A DNA stretch of 64,000 nucleotides, taken from NCBI RefSeq assembly GCF_013030985.1, contig NZ_WPYP01000007.1:124001-188000 (forward strand), in the 5' to 3' direction. Each line of letters starts with the position of its first letter. The stretch's first letter is position 1. This DNA is from Ruegeria arenilitoris (lineage in GTDB: Bacteria; Pseudomonadota; Alphaproteobacteria; Rhodobacterales; Rhodobacteraceae). This document shows, piece by piece, positions 1 through 8,646 of the stretch. The translations under genes were made by a program, and so were the position numbers. A model generated the notes under the pieces. That model was not told where the DNA came from. It did no database searches and worked only from the letters and a program-made list of their open reading frames with translations.

Positions 1-1951
1 TTTGAAGCTGACCCGCGACATCCGCTACAGAAATACCCTCGACCCGTGCATCGGACCCATTGCTCTGGATGAAAATCGACCCGCTGTTGCTGACGGAGCC
101 CGCGATATGGGACAGGCGCATACCGTCCACCTCGATGCTAGATCCTTGCGCGTTTATGCTGATCGTCCCCGAGTTGATGAAGCTCCCCGCGACATTGCGG
201 GCCTCGATACCGTAGATGGTTGCGTGGTCATCGGCTGTCACCGTTAAGGTCAGAGCACCCGAGTTGCTCAGCTGCCCATCTATGTTTTGGGTGACAATGC
301 CATAGGCCTCTCCGGTCGAGGCGTTCTGAGCACTGGCGACAATCGCGCCGGTGTTGTTCAGGGCCCCAGATGCCGCGATATCCTGCACGACGATACCCTG
401 CGCGTCCGGACTGCGCCCGGTGGCCGCAACCACCATGTCACCGGAGTTGCTCAGGGTACCAGCCAGATCGCCCGCTTCAATGCCGGTCGCAATCCCGCCC
501 ACAGTCGAAACCGCTGAGACTGACAGCGCCCCCGCGTTGACGACGCTTCCACTCACATCATCAACCTGAATGCCGGTCGCGATCGCCCGCCCGGTCGCGG
601 CCTGAGCCAGCACCGCGATATCGCCACTGTTGGACAGTGAACCCGACACATTTACGGCTTCGATACCTCTGGCCCGCGCATCTACCGCGCCTTCTGCCAC
701 GGCAAGCAATGTGCCGGAATTCGTCACCGCCCCGCCAATATCCGAGAAATCCAAAGCGTCCACTGCCGCGTCACCGGTGGTTGCGGCGGCCTTCACATCG
801 ACCGATCCGCTGTTGGTGACGGTTCCGGCAGACAGCACATTTCCGACATCAAACCCGTCCGCAGAGGCTTGATGGCCGGTCGCGCGACCAAAGATTGCCC
901 CGGCATTGGTCGCGCTGCCGGTAATCCCCGCACCGCTGAAAATCTCGATCACATCAAAAGACGCGCTGCCTCCCGAGGCTGTTACGTCAATCGTCAGTGC
1001 TCCGCTATTCTCGAAGCTGCCCGACAGGCCCAGCAACTCGATCGCATCTCCGCCGGCATGGGTGTTGCCTTGAACCTGAACACGGACCGCGCCGGTATTG
1101 GTCAGGCTTCCCAAAAGGTCGTTGATCTCAATACCATCTGCGGCGGCTGCCCCGGCCAGGCTGGTTGCGCTGACAGTGATCGGGCCCGAGTTGTTGACCT
1201 GACCGCTGACCTGATCAATCTGCATACCGTCACTGTTTGCCGAAAAACCGCTGGTGGACGTCGTGACATTGATCGAACCCGTATTCTCCAACGTCCCGTC
1301 CACGCGCGTCGATCTGATGCCATCGGCAACTGCCCGGTCGCGTGTATCCACGCTCACGTCGAGCGTGCCCGAGTTGGAGACGGAGCCTACGATGTTGCCG
1401 GTCAAAATGCCGTAGGCCGTACCAAAGGTTAGCGCGGAATTCGCGATGTTGATCGTGCCGGTATTCTGAACTGAACCCAATACCTGACCCTGAACCTGAA
1501 TGCCCCGAAGGTCGGCGCTGTCGCCGGCAGACGCGCCCATCGTGATCGTGCCCGAATTCAGGATCGTGCCGGACAGGTCCGTATTGATGTTGATCGCCGC
1601 CCGTGTCCGGTTGGTCCCCTCTGCCGAGGACAACTGCCCGTCATTGGTCAGGGTGCTTGTGTATTCCGGAAGGACGAACACAACCAGACCCGACCCGGAA
1701 AAAGGGTTTACGTCGATCGATCCGGTGTCTGTGATGGTCAGGTCTTCATCCACGACACTGACGAACGGGATGGTCCGGGCGGTATCAATCACCTCGGCAT
1801 GTCCCGAGGCGGCTGAAACGGCAACCACTGACACCGAACTCAGCAAAAGCGAGGGCGCAATACTCGCTACTCTACCTTTCCACTTAGTCAAACGCCCCCC
1901 GCGCGCGAACGCACGAGCTCTTTGCTCGGTCTGCATGAAATTCTGCCCCAT
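1..1951 (-). CDS. Repetitive exported adhesin / autotransporter-like protein, N-terminal part (runs off window)
   Basis: The minus strand is open for 650 codons from ATG 1951 to the window edge; I read this frame on the complement and found no stop. A GGAG lies about 10 nt upstream of the ATG. The N-terminus has a long basic segment and then a hydrophobic stretch ending near SAASGHA, like the extended signal peptide of large surface proteins. The rest is built from about 18 units spaced about 91 bp (30 residues), each carrying NSG or NTG followed by a short beta-type stretch (for example LSNSGALTLTV) and a GI-type turn. This pattern is typical of beta-helical passenger domains. No beta-barrel or secretion domain is visible because the C-terminus lies outside, so type V secretion is inference. 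Open frames on the plus strand over this region are shadows of the repeats. Confidence 0.8.
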   Translation of the reverse strand, partial: MGQNFMQTEQRARAFARGGRLTKWKGRVASIAPSLLLSSVSVVAVSAASGHAEVIDTARTIPFVSVVDEDLTITDTGSIDVNPFSGSGLVVFVLPEYTSTLTNDGQLSSAEGTNRTRAAININTDLSGTILNSGTITMGASAGDSADLRGIQVQGQVLGSVQNTGTINIANSALTFGTAYGILTGNIVGSVSNSGTLDVSVDTRDRAVADGIRSTRVDGTLENTGSINVTTSTSGFSANSDGMQIDQVSGQVNNSGPITVSATSLAGAAAADGIEINDLLGSLTNTGAVRVQVQGNTHAGGDAIELLGLSGSFENSGALTIDVTASGGSASFDVIEIFSGAGITGSATNAGAIFGRATGHQASADGFDVGNVLSAGTVTNSGSVDVKAAATTGDAAVDALDFSDIGGAVTNSGTLLAVAEGAVDARARGIEAVNVSGSLSNSGDIAVLAQAATGRAIATGIQVDDVSGSVVNAGALSVSAVSTVGGIATGIEAGDLAGTLSNSGDMVVAATGRSPDAQGIVVQDIAASGALNNTGAIVASAQNASTGEAYGIVTQNIDGQLSNSGALTLTVTADDHATIYGIEARNVAGSFINSGTISINAQGSSIEVDGMRLSHIAGSVSNSGSIFIQSNGSDARVEGISVADVAGQLQ

Positions 1952-2200
1952 CCGGCTGTTCTCCGTTCCCCGGATCCGCAAGGTTGTTTCCCCAGCGTCA
2001 CCCACTCGATGCGCCATGTGTTGGCACACCCGCGAACCGGGTTAAAAGAGCGATAAAAGGCGGAAATGTGGCTAATGCGGCGGTTTAGAACTTTGGTTTA
2101 TGCAATTCGGTCAGGGGTTTATCCAACTATGAGATTTCCTGGCGCCGGTCGGGGGAAAGGCGCGGTGCTTGACCACAGCGCCCTGTGCGCCCGGCTGGCT

Positions 2201-2689
2201 TCAGGCCACCGACCCGCCGTCCGTCAGGTCCTCGAGAAGCGCGCTGAGCAGTTGCGTTTTGCCGCCATAGCCTGACTTCTTGTAGATCGCGTTGGTCTGC
2301 GCCTTGATGGTGCCTTCCTTTGCGTTGCGAATCTCAGCCATTTCGGCGGTTGAACAGCCCTTGATCAAAAGACGGGTCACGTCACGCTCGGCATCGGAGA
2401 AGGACCATTTCTCAAAATAGGCGTTCAACAGATCCTCGAATGCGCTCGAAGCGCGCGCAACCTTGTCCTCCAGCGTCTCCTGATACCGGCGCATTTTCAG
2501 AACTTCGATGCCCAGCACCATGATTGCACCAAACAGGGACAACATGATCAGAACTTCCCAGACGTGAATATCATCCCATTCATCAATCCAGGCCACACCC
2601 ATGGCTTCGCCAATGTCCTCGAACAACATAACGCAGGCGCAGAAGAGTGAGGCGAAGAAAGAAAAGGTCAGGCGTTTCTTGGAGGGCAT
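2201..2689 (-). CDS. Membrane-anchored LuxR-type HTH regulator
   Basis: 162 aa. Residues about 5-25 and 42-62 are hydrophobic and look like two membrane helices. A short charged linker (RRYQETLEDKVARASSAFEDL) follows, then a C-terminal LuxR/GerE-type helix-turn-helix with FSDAERDVTRLLIKG, TAEMAEIRNAKEGTIK and the recognition-helix region AQTNAIYKKSG. No receiver or autoinducer domain is present, so the sensing part would be the membrane segment. It lies upstream of, and on the same strand as, the adhesin gene, 249 bp away, so control of that gene is a reasonable guess. The Shine-Dalgarno sequence is weak. Family assignment is firm; target and signal are unknown. Confidence 0.75.
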   Translation of the reverse strand: MPSKKRLTFSFFASLFCACVMLFEDIGEAMGVAWIDEWDDIHVWEVLIMLSLFGAIMVLGIEVLKMRRYQETLEDKVARASSAFEDLLNAYFEKWSFSDAERDVTRLLIKGCSTAEMAEIRNAKEGTIKAQTNAIYKKSGYGGKTQLLSALLEDLTDGGSVA

Positions 2690-2885
2690 AGACAGTCTCG
2701 CTGCTTTTTTTGGTGGCTCGTGTTTGCCCGATGCATATCAAACCAGCAGCTTCGTCAAGGCCCTCATACAGGTCCGCGTTTTTGCGCGACAAGGAGGCAA
2801 CGATTGAAAGGGGGCATATGACTACCCTCTCCGGCTCGAAGGTCTGCAATTCCTTCGGTGCGGCGGTTCGGGTGGCGTTTTCCGT

Positions 2886-3836
2886 TCAGGATTGCGGTGT
2901 CGGGCGGGGTTTTGACCGCTCCTTGCGACTTCCAACCTTCAGGTTTGACTGTAAAACAACTGTCGCCACGATCACCAGCATCACACCGGGCCATGTCGCC
3001 AAGGGTGGCAGCGTGCCCCCGAACGCCAGTCCGATGACAAGGACCAGCGCCGGGTTCAGGAACGTGTAAGCTGCGACGCGGGTCGGCCCGATCCTCGTCG
3101 TACTCCATTGGAGGGCAAAGAATGTAACGATCGTGGTGAATATCGACAGGTACGCGATCCCGGCGAAAACGCCGAAGGGGATCGCAGACCATTGGATACC
3201 ACCCAGCTTTGGCAGAGACAGCAAGAGCAGCCACACTGACCCGGTCGCGAGAATCCAGAACGTCATTCGGGCCATAGGCTCGCCCCGGTGCAGGACTTTT
3301 ATCAGCGTACCATAAGCCGCAAGCGCAAATGTACCCGCCAGGAACACGATGTCGCCTGTGCCAAGCTCAAGTGCCATGAAGGCTTTGGGATCACCCCGAA
3401 AAATGACCCAGATGGCTCCGACTGTCCCGATGGGCAGTGCGACACGTGCCGACACCGACATCCTTTCGTGCAGAAGCACTGCGGCCAGGGTTGCAGTGAT
3501 AATGGGGTTCAACGCAAATATCGCCGCTGTATTGAGGGGGGAGGTCATGCGCAGGGCTGTAAACATGCACCAGAAGAACGTGACCAAAAGGATGCTGAGC
3601 ACACCGTACCGCAATAAATCGGTCGCATTTGGGAAAACCAGCCCATGTCGCCACAAAACGATTGGTGCAAACAAGAGGGTCGCCAGGGAAAAGCGTATCA
3701 ATGTAAGCACGACGCTATCCAGGCCGCCCGTTATCGCCGCCGCGACCGGAAACGATGTGGCCACCAGAAAGGTCGCCGTCAGCATCAACCCGTGAACCGG
3801 CAGGTCCGAGGCAGAATTGGTCGGTCGAAGCGGCAT
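2886..3836 (-). CDS. DMT-superfamily EamA-type permease
   Basis: 316 aa with about ten hydrophobic segments arranged as two EamA repeats, the usual length and layout of drug/metabolite transporter superfamily exporters of the RhaT/YdcZ/RarD type. Typical features are the early FLVATSFPVAAAIT segment, LTLIRFSLATLLFAP, the FALNPIITATLAAVLLHER motif closing the first half, and FLNPALVLVIGLAFGG in the second half. TAGGAG sits 8 nt before the ATG. The start is only 9 nt after the stop of the nitroreductase gene, whose stop codon overlaps the Shine-Dalgarno region, so the two are probably cotranscribed. The substrate cannot be read from sequence; amino acid or metabolite efflux is the usual role. 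Confidence 0.85.
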   Translation of the reverse strand: MPLRPTNSASDLPVHGLMLTATFLVATSFPVAAAITGGLDSVVLTLIRFSLATLLFAPIVLWRHGLVFPNATDLLRYGVLSILLVTFFWCMFTALRMTSPLNTAAIFALNPIITATLAAVLLHERMSVSARVALPIGTVGAIWVIFRGDPKAFMALELGTGDIVFLAGTFALAAYGTLIKVLHRGEPMARMTFWILATGSVWLLLLSLPKLGGIQWSAIPFGVFAGIAYLSIFTTIVTFFALQWSTTRIGPTRVAAYTFLNPALVLVIGLAFGGTLPPLATWPGVMLVIVATVVLQSNLKVGSRKERSKPRPTPQS

Positions 3837-3845
3837 TACATACTC

Positions 3846-4460
3846 CTATTCGGCTGCGATTGTGTTGAAACGGCTTGGAAAGGGACCCGGAAAGGAAATC
3901 TGGTCCAGTGTCATCCGTCCGCTTGGCACTTCTTGCGCTTTCAGGTCCTCCGGCAAACGTGCTGCATCGGCCTGACGCCCGATCGCGATCCCTATTTCGA
4001 TCTGGAAACGATCCGGCAATTCCAGCACGTGTCGCACCCGTTCAAAATTAAGACCTGCCATCGCATGCGCGGCATAGCCGAGTGCCGCGGCCTGAAGTGC
4101 AATTTGCACCCAAGCAGCCCCTGCGTCGAAACTGTTGTAACGCGAGAGCTTGTCGAGTCGGTTTTCATCACCCGGCATCACCGTATCCGATACCAAAAAG
4201 ACCAACGCCGAGGCGTCCGTGGCCCAGTTCTGGTTGAACGGGTCGAGCAGGGAACCAAAGGCCGACCAATGCGCACTGTCCCGCATGGCATAGAGGAACC
4301 GCCATGGCTGAACGTTGAATGCGGACGGCGCCCAACGGCCGGCTTCGAGAATGGTGAGAAGATGTGGCTCGGGCATCGCAGAGGCGTCATAGGACCGTGG
4401 TGACCAGCGCGACAGGAAAAGCGGTTCAATCGGATAGTCCGGGTTTCTTTCAGGGCGCAT
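3846..4460 (-). CDS. Nitroreductase-family flavoprotein
   Basis: 204 aa, the usual size of an FMN-dependent nitroreductase monomer. The N-terminal FLSRWSPRSYD is the typical RRSxRxF-like FMN phosphate-binding segment. EAGRWAPSAFNVQPWRF is the conserved APSxxNxQPWRF motif, and the C-terminal ALGYAAHAMAGLNFERVR followed by IGIAIGR matches the family's second half. Such enzymes act as cytosolic dimers reducing nitro-compounds, quinones or enones with NAD(P)H. It is first in an operon with the EamA permease and divergent from a LysR gene 152 bp away, which suggests control by that regulator in response to an electrophile or redox-active compound. The specific substrate is not predictable. Confidence 0.85.
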   Translation of the reverse strand: MRPERNPDYPIEPLFLSRWSPRSYDASAMPEPHLLTILEAGRWAPSAFNVQPWRFLYAMRDSAHWSAFGSLLDPFNQNWATDASALVFLVSDTVMPGDENRLDKLSRYNSFDAGAAWVQIALQAAALGYAAHAMAGLNFERVRHVLELPDRFQIEIGIAIGRQADAARLPEDLKAQEVPSGRMTLDQISFPGPFPSRFNTIAAE

Positions 4461-4588
4461 TGCAGGCTCTCGTGTTTGTTTGCATAGGATCTTCGTTCAG
4501 GATGACGGGCGCGTTTCAGATGGCCCGCCGATCTCATGCGAAAATAGGCCTGTATGTCTGAGTAGAGAATTCAGCGATTGGTAATAAC

Positions 4589-4604
4589 ACTATTTACTGA
4601 TAGT
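4589..4604. promoter_or_regulatory. Candidate LysR operator between nitroreductase and LysR gene
   Basis: ACTAT-TTACTG-ATAGT is an interrupted palindrome (5-6-5) directly upstream of the LysR ATG at 4613, within the 152-bp divergent intergenic region. LysR regulators usually bind T-N11-A palindromes in such positions, so this is a plausible autoregulatory site. It is short and AT-rich, so chance occurrence is possible. Confidence 0.3.
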
Positions 4605-4612
4605 GAATAAAA

Positions 4613-5500
4613 ATGGATCGCATGACAGCACTCAACGTATTTCGAACCGTCGTAGAGCGTGGCAGCTTTGCAGCGGCCTCTCGCCATCTTGGCCTGTCAC
4701 CAGCAGCGGTCAGCAAGAACGTCAGTGAGTTGGAAACGCATCTTTCGGCGCGGCTGATCAACCGGACCACCCGCCGAATGAGCCTGACCGAAGCGGGATC
4801 GTTGTATTTCGAACGCGTCGTTCAAATTTTGGACGATCTCGAGGAGGCGGACGGAACCCTTCAAGCCGGTCAGAGCACGCCCAGCGGTTTACTGCGTGTC
4901 AGCGCTCCGGCGACTGCCACACTTGTTGGTTTGTCGGACGCAATTCCAAAGTTCCTTGACCGCTATCCAGACATATCTTTGGATCTGAATCTGGATGACA
5001 GACGGGTTAACCTGGTCGAAGAAGGGTTCGATATTGCCCTGCGCGGCAGCGACAATCTTGAGGATTCAGCTCTCATCGCGCGCAAACTGACGATCATGGA
5101 ACACGTAGTTTGCGCAGCCCCGTCATACTTCGACACACATGGACAGCCTGCGCGACCCGAAGACCTTTCGCGGCACAATTGCATCCAGTTCAGTTTATCG
5201 GACCATGCGGCGAAATGGTCTTTTCGGAACGCCAACCGTTCGGTCAGCGTTCCGGTTAACGGCCGCTACAAGGTCTCGTCCAGCCTTGCGGTTCGCGATG
5301 CCCTGCGCGCTGGATTTGGCCTAAGCCTCATTCCACGCATGTATGTCGCGGACGATCTTGCGTCGGGCCGGCTTTGTGCTGCGTTGGAGGACTGGACACC
5401 TAATGAGACCTCACTTTACGCGGTGTATCCGTCCCGGCGCTATGTCGTCTCAAAGGTGCGCGTGTTTCTCGATTTTCTGGTCGAGGAATTTTGCGACTAG
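4613..5500 (+). CDS. LysR-family transcriptional regulator
   Basis: 295 aa, full family length. The N-terminal winged HTH reads MTALNVFRTVVERGSFAAASRHLGLSPAAVSKNVSELE, with the NRTTRRMSLTEAG segment after it, as in the CrgA/AaeR/DhcR branch of LysR proteins. The C-terminal periplasmic-binding-like effector domain carries the FDIALRGSDNLEDSALIARKL and AVRDALRAGFGLSLIPRMYV segments. It is divergent from the nitroreductase-EamA pair and most likely controls it. No clear Shine-Dalgarno precedes the ATG; a short palindrome lies in its place. The effector is unknown. Confidence 0.88.
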   Translation: MDRMTALNVFRTVVERGSFAAASRHLGLSPAAVSKNVSELETHLSARLINRTTRRMSLTEAGSLYFERVVQILDDLEEADGTLQAGQSTPSGLLRVSAPATATLVGLSDAIPKFLDRYPDISLDLNLDDRRVNLVEEGFDIALRGSDNLEDSALIARKLTIMEHVVCAAPSYFDTHGQPARPEDLSRHNCIQFSLSDHAAKWSFRNANRSVSVPVNGRYKVSSSLAVRDALRAGFGLSLIPRMYVADDLASGRLCAALEDWTPNETSLYAVYPSRRYVVSKVRVFLDFLVEEFCD

Positions 5501-5682
5501 CTAGTGATCTCCTGCACCTTCATGACAAGCTCACTCCAATTGCGCTGGTTTTCGATGTCGTGCTCCAAGCCCTGCTCGTCGTCGATCCTGAAACGCTTGA
5601 CCGCAGGTGTCTTACCGGCCGCCCAGCGCGGCTTCGATCAGGATGTCTGCACCGATGTTGAGATCGTTGCCCGCAACGCCAA

Positions 5683-5826
5683 AGCCACCCTTGGCTTGCC
5701 GTAGGGCTTTGGGGAACAGGGCTACAGGCGCACCATCTGCGCATGGCTCAGCCAGAGAAGATCAGACATGTCACCGCTCGTTCTTCGAACGATGAATCGC
5801 GCCGAAAAGCGGATATCAATGGGCCC
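5683..5826 (-). mobile_element. Relic of the 5' end of an IS5-family element
   Basis: Read on the minus strand, the segment opens with GGCCCATTGATATCC, an untranslated leader containing GTTCGAAGAACGAGCGGTG, and then ATG at 5769 encoding MSDLLWLSHAQMVRL, a stop, and PKPYGKPRV. This aligns with the left terminus, leader and first 29 codons of the IS5-type copy at 19991-20832 (GGACCCATTGATTTC, MSELFWLTDAQMARL). Only the transposase start survives, with an in-frame TAG. The outer end abuts the spoVR stop codon. The rest of the gap back to the LysR stop (5501-5682) shows no recognisable gene, although the minus-strand reading at 5510-5600 gives a protein-like fragment I cannot identify. Confidence 0.6.
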
Positions 5827-5831
5827 CGAAC

Positions 5832-7316
5832 CTAGTTTTCAAACGCCGCATCAAAACCCCAGATTTGCCGCAGATAGCCTAAAGTCGCTTCAGATGCCTT
5901 TTCGTTCAACGGCACATCATTGCGCACAGAGTGATTTAGCCTGAGGTGACGATCGCCCATCAAGTCCACGTCGACAATCTGAATATCGGGATCGTGTTCC
6001 GAAACGTCGAAACTGTGCGCAAGGGTGTCGCGCACCTGATGATAACCGCGTTCGTCGTGAATTGCGTCGATTGTGTAGAAGGGTTTCCCGTCGTCATCGG
6101 TCAGCGAGAACATGCGGAATTGGCGCATGACATTGGGGCTGAGAAACTGCTGAACGAAACTCTCGTCCCGATAGTTGGCCCAGGCATCCTTTAATATTTC
6201 ACGCCACGCGCCGCTGCCTGCTATGTCCGGAAACCATTCCCGGTCCTCGTCGGTTGGGTCGGTGCAGATGCGCTGGATATCCTGCATCATCGCGAAACCC
6301 AGCGCATAAGGGTTGATCCCCATTGCGTTCGGGGCATCAAAATCGGGCTGCGTCAGCACATTGGTATGGCTGTGCAAGATTTCGAGCATTGCTCCGTCCG
6401 TCAGAAGACCAGCGCGGTGCAACTGATTAGTGATGTAATAGTGGACGAAGCAGGCGCATCCTTCGTTCATCACTTTGGTCTGGCGCTGCGGGTAGAAATA
6501 CTGCGCGATGTTGCGGACGATGCGCAGAACTTCACGCTGCCAGGACTCCAAAACCGGGCTGTGACGTTCGACGAAATAGAGCAGGTTTTCTTCCGGCAAC
6601 CCCATTTCGCGCTTGCGTTTCTGCGCCTCCTCATCGGTTTTGGACGACTGTGTGGGATGATCGAAGGCGTCCCACAGGTAATGTACCGCCCGCTCTTCTT
6701 CGATGCGCCTCTCACGCTGCCGGGTTCTTTCATCCGCAAGCGACGAGTGGGGCGGGCGCCTGTGCCGGAAAACGCTCGACGGCATGAGCGCGTGTGCCGC
6801 GTCGAGTAAATGTTCGACCTCACGTTCACCGTGCTGTTCTTCGCATTGGGCAATAAAACCGCGCGCGTAGTCGAGGTAGTCGAGAATACCTTGCGCGTCG
6901 CTCCACTGGCGAAACAGGTGATTGTTCTTGAAGAAATGATTGTGCCCGAAGGCCGCATGGGCAATCACAAGAACCTGAAGCGCCATCGTGTTGTCTTCGA
7001 GGCAGTACGAGATACAGGGATCTGAATTGATCACGATCTCATAGGCAAGACCGTTTGCACCTTTGCTATAGGCTTTCTCTTCGTGAACGAAACGCTTCCC
7101 AAATGACCAGTGCCGATACATGAGCGGCATCCCGGTCGATGAATACGCATCCAGCATTTGCTGATACGAGATGATTTCGATTTGGTTCGGGTAGACGTCA
7201 AGTTCGAGTTCGTCGACCGCCACACGCTCGATCGCATCATAGCTACGGTGGATAGTATCAAAATCCCACTCTGCACCTTCAAACAGCGGTCGCATGTTAT
7301 CGGCCCCATCAACCAT
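5832..7316 (-). CDS. spoVR: SpoVR/YcgB-family protein
   Basis: 494 aa from ATG 7316, chosen over an upstream in-frame ATG (7373) because ACGGAG lies 8 nt before it and homologues begin near this point. The sequence matches the SpoVR family: EWDFDTIHRSYDAIERVAVDELELDVYPNQIE at the start, then MPLMYRHWSFGKRF, the NSDPCISYCLEDNTM segment, HSPVLESWQREVLRIVRNIAQYFYPQ and MNEGCACFVHYYI. The biochemical role of SpoVR is not settled; in enterobacteria ycgB is expressed with yeaG-yeaH under RpoS. Its start overlaps the yeaH stop by 8 nt (ATGGTTGA), indicating translational coupling as third gene of the prkA-yeaH-spoVR operon. Confidence 0.92.
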   Translation of the reverse strand: MVDGADNMRPLFEGAEWDFDTIHRSYDAIERVAVDELELDVYPNQIEIISYQQMLDAYSSTGMPLMYRHWSFGKRFVHEEKAYSKGANGLAYEIVINSDPCISYCLEDNTMALQVLVIAHAAFGHNHFFKNNHLFRQWSDAQGILDYLDYARGFIAQCEEQHGEREVEHLLDAAHALMPSSVFRHRRPPHSSLADERTRQRERRIEEERAVHYLWDAFDHPTQSSKTDEEAQKRKREMGLPEENLLYFVERHSPVLESWQREVLRIVRNIAQYFYPQRQTKVMNEGCACFVHYYITNQLHRAGLLTDGAMLEILHSHTNVLTQPDFDAPNAMGINPYALGFAMMQDIQRICTDPTDEDREWFPDIAGSGAWREILKDAWANYRDESFVQQFLSPNVMRQFRMFSLTDDDGKPFYTIDAIHDERGYHQVRDTLAHSFDVSEHDPDIQIVDVDLMGDRHLRLNHSVRNDVPLNEKASEATLGYLRQIWGFDAAFEN

Positions 7317-8631
7317 TGGAAACTCCGTTCGTCTTGCGCGCAAACAGCTCGTGCAGAACCGGGTAGATGTCACTGGCGCGCGCGATCCGTTTCATGGCGA
7401 AGTTTGGCCAGGCCTCTGCGACCTGCCGATAAGAACGCCACAGTTCCATACCATTATCTTCGCTGTTCATCAGATTGGCTTCGGTTTCGTCGACGATTTC
7501 CGTGTAGGCGAAATATTGGCAACACTTCATCAGCTCACTGTTCAACAGGTCGGCGCACAGTTGTGAATCTCCGCTGAAATTCTCACCATCTGATGCTTGC
7601 GCGGCATAAATGTTCCACAACGAGGGTGGATATCGGGCGTCGACGATCTTTTTCATCTCATTAAGCGCACTGCTCACGACCGTACCGCCGGTTTGGCGGG
7701 AATGAAAAAAGGTATCCTCATCGACTTCTGTCGCGATCTGGGTGTGGCGGATGAAAACAAGCTCGATCTTGTCGTAACGTTGCTTGAGGAACAGATGCAG
7801 CAGGACGAAAAACTGCTTGGCAAGGCCCTTCTCCCGCTCTCCCATCGAAGCCGAAACGTCCATCAGACAGAACATCACCGCATTCGAGGTCGGCTCGGGG
7901 CGCATCTCGAAATACTTGTAACGCACATCCAAGGGGTCAATGTAAGGTACGATCTGACGACGCCGTAGCAACTTGTCGAGCTCTTCGCGCAGCAACTGCG
8001 TTTTCGCTTTTCGCGCCGCATCTGGCTTTTCCAGCGCTTCCAGTTCTTCAACCTCGTCGATAAGAGCCTGTATCGCGGCGTTTGTCGGGCGCCGCATTGC
8101 AAGCCGCCGGCCGAAAGCATTGCGCATCGTCCGCGAAACACTGAGATTAGCGGGCGTTCCCGCGGCAGTGTAGCCCATCCGATGCGGCTTTGAGACGGCA
8201 ACCTCTTTCAGGCTGTGCTTGACCATGTCTGGCAGCTCGAGATCTTCGAAGAACATGGAAAGAAACTCGTCCCGCGACAGGACGAACATGAACTCGTCCT
8301 CGCCCTCCCCATCGGGCGCTCCTTCACGTCCACCCTGCCCGCTCTGACCCGCTGGAGGTTTCTTTAGGCGGTCCCCTGCCTTGAACTTCTTGTTTCCGGT
8401 CAGAACGCGATGTCTGGAACCGCCCTTGCTGTCATGCTGAAAATGCGGTTCTGAGATCCCCTCTGACGGGACCGATATGTTTTCCTGCTGGTCGACATCG
8501 GCGATTTTCCGGCGCCGGACACTTTCGTCAACCGCCTCTTTGACGGCAGAGCGAACCCGGCGCAGAAATCGCCTGCGGTTCCCAAGATTCTTATCTTTGG
8601 GGTTTAGCCTTCGGTCGATGAAATGGGCCAT
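7309..8631 (-). CDS. yeaH: DUF444 / YeaH-YhbH family protein (VWA-like)
   Basis: 440 aa, usual length for YeaH. The N-terminus FIDRRLNPKDKNLGNRRRFLRRVR is characteristic of DUF444, followed by a basic, Gly/Gln-rich linker (about residues 70-110) and the EFLSMFFEDLELPDMV segment. The C-terminal half is a von Willebrand factor A-like domain with a MIDAS-type DVSASMG motif (DxSxS), then IELVFIRHTQIATEVDED and QTGGTVVSSAL. YeaH is genetically and physically linked to the PrkA kinase in other bacteria. It lies 15 bp downstream of prkA and overlaps spoVR, so a three-gene operon is clear. Confidence 0.93.
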   Translation of the reverse strand: MAHFIDRRLNPKDKNLGNRRRFLRRVRSAVKEAVDESVRRRKIADVDQQENISVPSEGISEPHFQHDSKGGSRHRVLTGNKKFKAGDRLKKPPAGQSGQGGREGAPDGEGEDEFMFVLSRDEFLSMFFEDLELPDMVKHSLKEVAVSKPHRMGYTAAGTPANLSVSRTMRNAFGRRLAMRRPTNAAIQALIDEVEELEALEKPDAARKAKTQLLREELDKLLRRRQIVPYIDPLDVRYKYFEMRPEPTSNAVMFCLMDVSASMGEREKGLAKQFFVLLHLFLKQRYDKIELVFIRHTQIATEVDEDTFFHSRQTGGTVVSSALNEMKKIVDARYPPSLWNIYAAQASDGENFSGDSQLCADLLNSELMKCCQYFAYTEIVDETEANLMNSEDNGMELWRSYRQVAEAWPNFAMKRIARASDIYPVLHELFARKTNGVSNG

Positions 8632-8646
8632 TTGAGCATAGACTCC

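Noticed and set aside
869..1432. 187-codon plus-strand open frame (and 181 codons at 1500-2045)
   Set aside because: These are shadows of the repeat-coded minus-strand adhesin; the plus-strand translation lacks protein-like patterns, while the minus frame is open for 650 codons with regular NSG repeats.
3645..4403. 252-codon plus-strand frame
   Set aside because: Opposite to the EamA and nitroreductase genes, with a Cys/His/Arg-rich composition typical of antisense frames.
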